Source: Comamonadaceae bacterium (GTDB lineage: Bacteria > Pseudomonadota > Gammaproteobacteria > Burkholderiales > Burkholderiaceae_C). Taken from it: 32,687 nt of DNA. Shown here piece by piece: positions 26,895 through 32,687 of this stretch (its first letter is position 1; the number at the start of each line of letters is the position of its first letter). The notes under the pieces are model-generated. The model was given only the letters and a program-made list of their open reading frames with translations. It did no database searches and was not told the DNA's origin. The translations under genes were made by a program, and so were the position numbers. The stretch lies in the NCBI GenBank assembly GCA_947452635.1, contig CANGEE010000009.1, forward strand, positions 1 through 32,687, read 5' to 3'.

Positions 26895-27920
26895 TTACCT
26901 TCCGGCCGCAGCCGTGGCCAGCGCCGACAGGGTGCTGTCCAATCGCGGCATCTCACCTTTACGCAGTTGCGCTTGCGATTGCTCAATCAACTGCAAAGCC
27001 TGCTGCGACTTGCGCGAGTTCATGTCGACATACTTGCGCATCAAGGCGGCACAAGCGCTCAAGTCTGCTTGCAAAGACTCGCTTTGCCGTGCCAGCAAAC
27101 CCATGCGGGCATTGAGCAATTTCAGCTTGAGGTTTTCACGCAGGAAAAAACTTTGGTCGGGAGACAGCAAAGCGGCCTCCGGCGAATCCATGCGGCTGAC
27201 CCGCAGCAAGCCGCGCACTTCTTGGCCAATACGTGCCAGCAGCACTTGCCAGCCACTGGGATTGGCCAGCGCTGCGCTCACAGGGCTGGCCTGCAGGTTC
27301 GATGGGCTCACCATTTGATTGGCCAATGGCAACTCATCGACCAAAGCCACCAACGCATCGAGCTTGATCAGCAAGCCGGGCACATCGGTCACCTGGGCCG
27401 CTTTGACCAGCTCAAGGTCCTTTTCGATCGCGCGTTGCACCGAGGTCAAACGCGATTGGCCCACACGCTGCACGCGTTGTTGTGCCGATTTGAGCGCAGC
27501 CAGCAGGGGCTCCATACTGCCCGTCAACAGGGATTGCTGCTGGGCCATGCGCAGGGCCGCTTCGATATCGACCACCAAATTTTCATCGCGTGAGCGAGAC
27601 AGGCTTTGCATCAACTCATCCAGCTGCCCCCGTTGCAGCGCCACCTCGCCCAAGCGCGATTCCAGCAAGCCCAAACGCGCGGCGCTGTCTTTCACGGTGT
27701 CTTGCGCTTGCTTGGCCCAGGCTTTGGCCTCTAAGGACTGCTGACTCGCGTCGGCGCTTTGGCGCGCGAGTTGGCTTTGGATGCGTGAGAGCTTGTCCCA
27801 CAACATCGCACTGCCGATCAAGGCCAGCAGCGCCATCAGAGTCGGCACAATGACCGACCAGCGCCAAAGCGAAGCGGTTGGGGCCGGCGATGGCTTAGAC
27901 GCGGGGTGTTCTGAATTCAT
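26895..27920 (-). CDS. hemX: HemX family membrane protein
   Basis: HemX proteins are often labelled uroporphyrinogen-III C-methyltransferase, but this family lacks that enzyme's SAM site. The 341-aa protein has a Pro-rich N-terminus, one membrane helix near residues 21-41 (WSVIVPTLMALLALIGSAML), a coiled-coil stretch from about 42 to 110 rich in Gln, Ala and Ser, and a helical C-terminal domain (EVRGLLRVSRMDSPEAALLSPDQSFFLRENLKLKLLNARM). Its start overlaps the hemD end by 26 bp. Probable role: scaffold in the haem pathway at the membrane; this is inference. Confidence 0.9.
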   Translation of the reverse strand: MNSEHPASKPSPAPTASLWRWSVIVPTLMALLALIGSAMLWDKLSRIQSQLARQSADASQQSLEAKAWAKQAQDTVKDSAARLGLLESRLGEVALQRGQLDELMQSLSRSRDENLVVDIEAALRMAQQQSLLTGSMEPLLAALKSAQQRVQRVGQSRLTSVQRAIEKDLELVKAAQVTDVPGLLIKLDALVALVDELPLANQMVSPSNLQASPVSAALANPSGWQVLLARIGQEVRGLLRVSRMDSPEAALLSPDQSFFLRENLKLKLLNARMGLLARQSESLQADLSACAALMRKYVDMNSRKSQQALQLIEQSQAQLRKGEMPRLDSTLSALATAAAGR

Positions 27921-28746
27921 GCAGGGATTTTATAGAGGACGCCACGGCCGACACAGAGGGTTGCGCAATAGCCACATGGCCCCACCCCGCGAGGCGGGCT
28001 TGCTGGGCAATGCGCGGATGGGTGACCACCGCCAGCGCTTGAGACCAATCCTGCCCTGGCAGAGCAGCTGTCAAATGGCCAATGGCCTCGGAATTGCTGA
28101 ACAACCAGACCGACCCATCGCTGGCTGCTTGCGCGGCGGCTGAGCGTTGTGCTTGGCTGAAAACCGGCGTTTGGCGCTGGTAAGCGGCCACTTGGTCCAC
28201 CTGTACAGCCGCCGCTTGCAGTTGGTTGCTGAGCCAATCGCGCCCGGCCACATGGCCTTGCGCATCGGCACCGCGCACAATCAGCACGCTTTGGCCCGAC
28301 TGCAGTTGGGGGGCGATCACGGCCCACAAGGCTTCTGAGTCCCATTGCGGCGCATGCGCTGGGGGTGCATCGATCACTGCGTCGGGCACACCCGCTGCGC
28401 GCAAGGCGGCTTGGCTGCCTGCGCCCGTGACCCAGGCGCGAACAGCACGCCAAGACGGTTGCGGCTGCGGGCGGGCTTGAAAAAAATAGCGCACCGCATT
28501 GGCGCTCACGAACATCACGGCATGGTAGCGGGCCAGCTGCTGCCAGGCCATGTGCACCGGATACCCATCGACCACTGGGCCAATCGCCATCAAGGGCAGT
28601 GACTGTGCATCCAGCCCCCATTCGTTCAGGCCCCGAACCCATGGGGCTGCGTCCTGGCTGGCCCGTGTCACCCACACACGGGGCCGTGGGATCAGGGGCT
28701 GCGCAGACCATGATGCGTCCACTGAAGCAGGCACCTCAATGGGCAC
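27895..28746 (-). CDS. hemD: Uroporphyrinogen-III synthase HemD
   Basis: HemD closes and inverts ring D of hydroxymethylbilane to give uroporphyrinogen III. The family has little sequence identity; here the support is position after hemC, length (283 aa), the N-terminal [47 protein letters not shown], and [12 protein letters not shown] with typical spacing. The start is uncertain: the ORF opens with TTG at 28770, and GTG codons at 28746, 28734 and 28722 are all usable. I report 28746, which overlaps hemC by 11 bp. Confidence 0.88.
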   Translation of the reverse strand: MPIEVPASVDASWSAQPLIPRPRVWVTRASQDAAPWVRGLNEWGLDAQSLPLMAIGPVVDGYPVHMAWQQLARYHAVMFVSANAVRYFFQARPQPQPSWRAVRAWVTGAGSQAALRAAGVPDAVIDAPPAHAPQWDSEALWAVIAPQLQSGQSVLIVRGADAQGHVAGRDWLSNQLQAAAVQVDQVAAYQRQTPVFSQAQRSAAAQAASDGSVWLFSNSEAIGHLTAALPGQDWSQALAVVTHPRIAQQARLAGWGHVAIAQPSVSAVASSIKSLHEFRTPRV

Positions 28747-29677
28747 CGTCTTGTCGCAGGCGCTGCGCAATCTGCGCGCCCAAGGCCTCGGCCCCGGCGT
28801 GATCGGGCTGGCTCAGCGTGGCTTGGGCCGTGACCAAGGCGGCATCGCCCTCGGGGTCGCCCCAGGCGGCTTGCAAGGTCAGCGTGCCTGCGGCCAAAGT
28901 GGCGTGCGCCGCCAAGGGCATGGAGCAACTGCCCCCCATGGCACGGCTGACGGCCCGCTCGGCGGCCACGCGCAGCCAGGTGGCTGGGTCGGCCAAGGGG
29001 GCCAGGGCAGCGCGCAAATCTTGCCGGTGGGCGCAAATTTCGATGCCCAAAGCGCCTTGCCCTGCGGCAGGCAACATCTCGGTTTCGTCAAAAATATGGC
29101 GGATGCGGGTGCTCAAATTCAAACGCTTGAGTCCAGCAGCGGCCAGCACAATGCCGGCGAATTGGCCTTCATCGAGTTTGCGCAAACGGGTGTCCAGGTT
29201 GCCGCGCAAGGGTTCAATCTTCAGGTCGGGGCGCAAAGCGCGCAGCAGCACCGTGCGGCGCAGGCTGGACGTACCCACCACCGCGCCAGCGGGCAAGTCG
29301 GCCAAAGTGGCGTACTGCGACGAGACCCAGGCATCGCGCGGGTCTTCACGCGCCATGACGCAGGCCAGGTCAAAGCCTTCTGGCAAATCCATGGGCACGT
29401 CTTTGAGTGAATGCACCGCAATGTCGGCGCGACCTTCTTGCAAGGCCTGCTCCAACTCTTTGACAAACAAGCCCTTGCCGCCCACTTTGCTCAAACTGCG
29501 GTCGAGGATTTGATCACCTTGCGTGGTCATGCCCAGCAAGGTCACGCTATGCCCCATTCCTTGCAACAAGGCCTGCACATGCTCGGCTTGCCACAGGGCG
29601 AGGCGGCTCTCCCGGGTGGCAATCACGATGGACAGCGGCAACGGGGGGGGCAATGATTCAGAAACAGGTGCGGTCAA
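28736..29677 (-). CDS. hemC: Porphobilinogen deaminase HemC
   Basis: HemC joins four porphobilinogens into hydroxymethylbilane on a dipyrromethane cofactor. The 313-aa protein has [63 protein letters not shown], and the cofactor Cys in [12 protein letters not shown] near residue 249. No in-frame ATG exists near the start: the nearest frame start is TTG at 29677, and other non-ATG codons follow. A run of eight C lies in the coding strand near codon 10. It is the first gene of hemCDXY and diverges from ppc. Confidence 0.95.
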   Translation of the reverse strand: MTAPVSESLPPPLPLSIVIATRESRLALWQAEHVQALLQGMGHSVTLLGMTTQGDQILDRSLSKVGGKGLFVKELEQALQEGRADIAVHSLKDVPMDLPEGFDLACVMAREDPRDAWVSSQYATLADLPAGAVVGTSSLRRTVLLRALRPDLKIEPLRGNLDTRLRKLDEGQFAGIVLAAAGLKRLNLSTRIRHIFDETEMLPAAGQGALGIEICAHRQDLRAALAPLADPATWLRVAAERAVSRAMGGSCSMPLAAHATLAAGTLTLQAAWGDPEGDAALVTAQATLSQPDHAGAEALGAQIAQRLRQDGAH

Positions 29678-29713
29678 AGCGGTAACTCATTGGTAATTGA
29701 GAGGGTGTTTGCA

Positions 29714-29723
29714 ATGCTAGCAT
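29714..29723. promoter_or_regulatory. Palindromic shared -10 candidate for hemC and ppc
   Basis: ATGCTAGCAT is a perfect palindrome. Read on either strand it gives TGCTAGCAT, an extended -10 (TGn plus TAGCAT). It lies 38 bases before the ppc ATG and 36 bases before the hemC TTG, nearly central in the 84-bp divergent spacer. -35 elements on both sides are weak. Function is inferred from symmetry. Confidence 0.4.
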
Positions 29724-29761
29724 GGGCCTTCCTCATCTAACTTGCTCGGAACCCCTCGGCC

Positions 29762-32584
29762 ATGAAACAGGCTCCCGCAGAAACCCCCTCGCGTCAAACC
29801 CGTGACAACGAGCGCCCTTTGGTCGAAGACATTCGCTTGCTGGGCCGCATATTGGGCGATGTGATTCGCCAGCAAGAGGGCGCGGCCGCTTTTGAGTTGA
29901 TCGAAAAAATCCGCAAACTTTCAGTGGCTTTTCGCCGCGACGCCGACCACGAAGCCGACAAAGCCCTGAAAAAACTGCTCAAAAGCCTCAGCGGCGAGCA
30001 AGCCGTCAGCGTGATCCGCGCCTTCACCTACTTCAGCCATTTGGCCAATTTAGCGGAAGACCGGCACCACATCCGCCGCCGTACCGTGCACGAACGCGCC
30101 GGCCACACGCAAGAGGGCAGCATTGAGGTGGCACTGCAGCGCATGCGCTGGGCCGGCATCACCCCGCAAACCATCGCCCAGACCTTGGCCCACAGCTATG
30201 TGGCCCCGGTGCTGACCGCGCACCCGACCGAGGTGCAGCGCCAAAGCATTTTGGGTGCCGAGCGCGACATTGCGCGTCTGCTGACGGCGCGAGACGAGAT
30301 CAAAGACCGCGCCGCCGCCGTCAACGCCGCCAAAGATGCCCTGAGCCCGCGCGAGTTGGCGGCCAACGAGTTGCAGATGCGCGCCCGCGTGATGCAGCTG
30401 TGGCAAACCCGTTTGTTGCGGTTTTCCAAATTGACCGTGGCCGACGAGATTGAAAACGCCCTGAGCTATTACGAAGCGACTTTTTTGCGCGAAATCCCCA
30501 AAATCTACGCCGACCTGGAGCGCGAACTTGACCACCAACCGGTGGCCAGTTTTTTGCGCATGGGCCAGTGGATTGGCGGCGACCGCGATGGCAACCCCAA
30601 CGTCAGCGCCGAAACCTTGGAATACGCCCTGCGGCGACAGTCCGAGGTGGCGCTGCGCCACTATTTAACCGAGGTGCATTACCTCGGCGGCGAGTTGTCC
30701 CTTTCGGCGATGTTGGTGGATTTTCCAGCCGAGATGCAGGCCCTGGCCGCACGCTCGCCCGACACCAACGCGCATCGCATGGACGAGCCTTACCGGCGGG
30801 CCTTGACCGGTATCTACGCCCGCCTGGCCGCCACGCTCAAAACCTTGACCGGCGGCGACGCGGCGCGCCATGCGGTGGCCCCGCAAAATCCCTATGCCAA
30901 CGCGCAAGCATTTTTGACCGATTTGCGCACCATCGAAGCCTCGCTGCGCAGCCAGCACGCGCAAGCCCTGGCCGATCAGCGTTTGCACCCGCTGATTCGC
31001 GCGGTCGAGGTGTTTGGCTTTCACTTGGCCACTGTGGACCTGCGTCAAAGTTCGGACAAACATGAAGAAGTCGTGGCCGAACTGCTGGCCACGGCCCGCG
31101 TGCACGTCAGCTACGCGCAACTGGACGAGGACGCCAAGCGCGCCTTGCTGATGCAACTGCTCAACGACGCCCGCCCGCTGCGGGTCCCGGACGCGGACTA
31201 CTCGGCGCACACGCGCTCCGAGCTGGCTATTTTTGAGTCGGCCAAACGCCTGCGCGAGCGTTATGGCCATGAGGCGATTCGCCACTACATCATCAGCCAC
31301 ACCGAAACCGTGAGCGACTTGCTGGAAGTGCTGTTGTTGCAAAAAGAAGTGGGCTTGATGCACCACACACTCGACAGCAAAGGCAGCAACGACCTGATCG
31401 TGGTGCCCTTGTTTGAAACGATTGAAGACCTGCGCAACGCCGCGCCCATCATGCGCGAGTTCTATGCGCTCCCGGGCGTGGCCAACCTGGTGCAGCGCTC
31501 AGGCGCGGAGCAAGACATCATGCTCGGCTACTCCGACAGCAACAAGGACGGCGGCATTTTCACCAGCAACTGGGAGCTGTACCGCGCCGAAATCGCGCTG
31601 GTGGAATTGTTTGACACCCTGGCCCACAGCCACCGCATCCAGCTGCGCATGTTCCATGGCCGGGGCGGCACGGTGGGGCGTGGCGGCGGCCCCAGCTACC
31701 AAGCCATCTTGGCGCAACCGCCCGGCACGGTGCGCGGGCAAATTCGCCTGACGGAACAAGGCGAGGTGATTGGCTCCAAGTACGCCAACCCCGAGATCGG
31801 CCGCCGCAACTTGGAGACCTTGGTGGCCGCCACGCTCGAGGCCACCTTGCTGCAGCCCACCAAACCCGCCACCAAGCAGTTTCTGGAGGTGGCCGCCAAG
31901 TTGTCCCAAGCCAGCATGAACGCCTACCGCGCACTGGTGTACGAAACCCCGGGCTTCAACGACTATTTTTTCAGCGCCACACCGATCCGCGAAATTGCCG
32001 AACTCAACATCGGCTCGCGCCCGGCTTCGCGCAAAGCCAATCAACAGATCGAAGACCTGCGCGCCATCCCCTGGGGCTTCAGCTGGGGCCAATGCCGCTT
32101 GACGCTGCCGGGCTGGTACGGCTTTGGCTCGGCGGTCAGCCAATTTCTGGACCAAGCCACACCGGCTGAACGCAAAACCGCGCTGGCTTTGCTGCAAAAG
32201 ATGTACCGCCAGTGGCCGTTCTTTCGCACCCTGCTGTCCAACATGGACATGGTGCTGGCCAAAAGCGACATGGCCCTGGCCTCACGCTACGCCGAGCTGG
32301 TCAGCGACACGCGCTTGCGCAAAAAAATATTCAGCGCCATCGACGCCGAATGGCACCGCACGGTGGACGCTTTGGCTCGCATCACCGGCGAAAAAAACCG
32401 CCTGGCCAGCAACCCGGCGCTGGCCCGCTCGATTCGCCACCGCTTTCCCTACATCGACCCGCTGCACCACTTGCAAGTCGAGTTGGTGCGCCGCTACCGA
32501 GAAGGCCAAGCCGACGAACGGGTGCAGCGCGGCATCCACATCAGCATCAATGGCATTGCCGCAGGCTTGCGCAACACGGGTTAA
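29762..32584 (+). CDS. ppc: Phosphoenolpyruvate carboxylase
   Basis: PEPC adds bicarbonate to phosphoenolpyruvate to make oxaloacetate, refilling the TCA cycle. The 940-aa protein has the catalytic His in [14 protein letters not shown] near residue 155, [20 protein letters not shown] near 588, and the glycine-rich [14 protein letters not shown] near 630. It ends NTG, as in most PEPCs. Length is typical. The ATG at 29762 has only a weak ribosome site. Transcribed alone and divergent from hemC. Confidence 0.98.
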   Translation: MKQAPAETPSRQTRDNERPLVEDIRLLGRILGDVIRQQEGAAAFELIEKIRKLSVAFRRDADHEADKALKKLLKSLSGEQAVSVIRAFTYFSHLANLAEDRHHIRRRTVHERAGHTQEGSIEVALQRMRWAGITPQTIAQTLAHSYVAPVLTAHPTEVQRQSILGAERDIARLLTARDEIKDRAAAVNAAKDALSPRELAANELQMRARVMQLWQTRLLRFSKLTVADEIENALSYYEATFLREIPKIYADLERELDHQPVASFLRMGQWIGGDRDGNPNVSAETLEYALRRQSEVALRHYLTEVHYLGGELSLSAMLVDFPAEMQALAARSPDTNAHRMDEPYRRALTGIYARLAATLKTLTGGDAARHAVAPQNPYANAQAFLTDLRTIEASLRSQHAQALADQRLHPLIRAVEVFGFHLATVDLRQSSDKHEEVVAELLATARVHVSYAQLDEDAKRALLMQLLNDARPLRVPDADYSAHTRSELAIFESAKRLRERYGHEAIRHYIISHTETVSDLLEVLLLQKEVGLMHHTLDSKGSNDLIVVPLFETIEDLRNAAPIMREFYALPGVANLVQRSGAEQDIMLGYSDSNKDGGIFTSNWELYRAEIALVELFDTLAHSHRIQLRMFHGRGGTVGRGGGPSYQAILAQPPGTVRGQIRLTEQGEVIGSKYANPEIGRRNLETLVAATLEATLLQPTKPATKQFLEVAAKLSQASMNAYRALVYETPGFNDYFFSATPIREIAELNIGSRPASRKANQQIEDLRAIPWGFSWGQCRLTLPGWYGFGSAVSQFLDQATPAERKTALALLQKMYRQWPFFRTLLSNMDMVLAKSDMALASRYAELVSDTRLRKKIFSAIDAEWHRTVDALARITGEKNRLASNPALARSIRHRFPYIDPLHHLQVELVRRYREGQADERVQRGIHISINGIAAGLRNTG

Positions 32585-32687
32585 TTCCCATTCCCGCGCC
32601 GCACTGCGGTGACCATAATGCACAGGGGCCCGCCATTGCGGCCGGCCCGGTTTGCTTTAGCGTCAGAAAGCCCTGCATGTCCAACAC
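32585..32687 (+). other. Downstream end of window, possible start of next gene
   Basis: After ppc there are 103 bases. A GC-rich imperfect inverted repeat near 32626-32650 (GGGCC...GGCCC) followed by a T-containing run may be a weak terminator. An ATG at 32677 opens MSN and runs off the end; it could be the first codons of a rightward gene, but cannot be judged. Confidence 0.3.

Noticed and set aside
27924-27940. TATAAA hexamer just before hemX
   Set aside because: It would give an almost leaderless transcript and has no -35; it lies inside hemD coding sequence.

Overview
This window looks like a chromosomal housekeeping region of a betaproteobacterium, order Burkholderiales and most likely family Comamonadaceae (a freshwater Limnohabitans- or Rhodoferax-type relative is my guess). 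The basis is gene order (fab cluster, mucD, lepA-lepB-rnc-era-recO-pdxJ-acpS-nagZ; hemCDXY next to ppc; rne divergent from rluC), a GC-rich coding composition, and recognisable family motifs. I used no database; every name comes from motifs and context.

Layout. 1-393 is AT-richer than the rest, has no credible complete gene, and carries an FNR/ANR-like palindrome. 394-17345 is one long leftward block. In transcription order it holds a DUF177 protein, rpmF, plsX, fabH, fabD, fabG, acpP, fabF, a small YgfX-like membrane protein, the periplasmic protease mucD, a roughly 520-bp regulatory gap, lepA, lepB, rnc, era, recO, pdxJ, acpS, nagZ and a small membrane protein. 17371-18752 is rightward: a YceF-type maf gene coupled to an RsmI-like methyltransferase. 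18809-21853 is leftward: rluC, a Gph-like HAD phosphatase, a small Rieske protein and sppA. 21854-22417 is a long leader before rne (22418-25462, rightward), which ends at a strong bidirectional terminator. 25604-29677 is the leftward hemC-hemD-hemX-hemY operon. It diverges from ppc (29762-32584, rightward) across an 84-bp spacer.

How the genes fit together. The first block joins fatty acid and phospholipid synthesis (PlsX, FabH/D/G/F, ACP) and its activator AcpS to ribosome function (L32, LepA, Era, RNase III), protein export and quality control (LepB, MucD), recombination repair (RecO), vitamin B6 synthesis (PdxJ) and cell-wall recycling (NagZ). Many neighbours overlap by ATGA or TGATG, which points to translational coupling. 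The hem operon makes uroporphyrinogen III, and ppc refills oxaloacetate.

I found no mobile element, CRISPR array, tRNA, rRNA or new defence-type system. The points worth a second look are mostly regulatory or losses relative to the usual gene order: no rpoE-rseA-rseB beside mucD; no DUF4845 gene between lepB and rnc; a stand-alone intrinsic terminator plus tandem DnaA-box-like repeats upstream of lepA; a double hairpin at the rpmF/plsX junction; overlapping divergent start codons for maf and the DUF177 gene; a structured rne leader; and a perfect palindrome that could supply the -10 element for both hemC and ppc.
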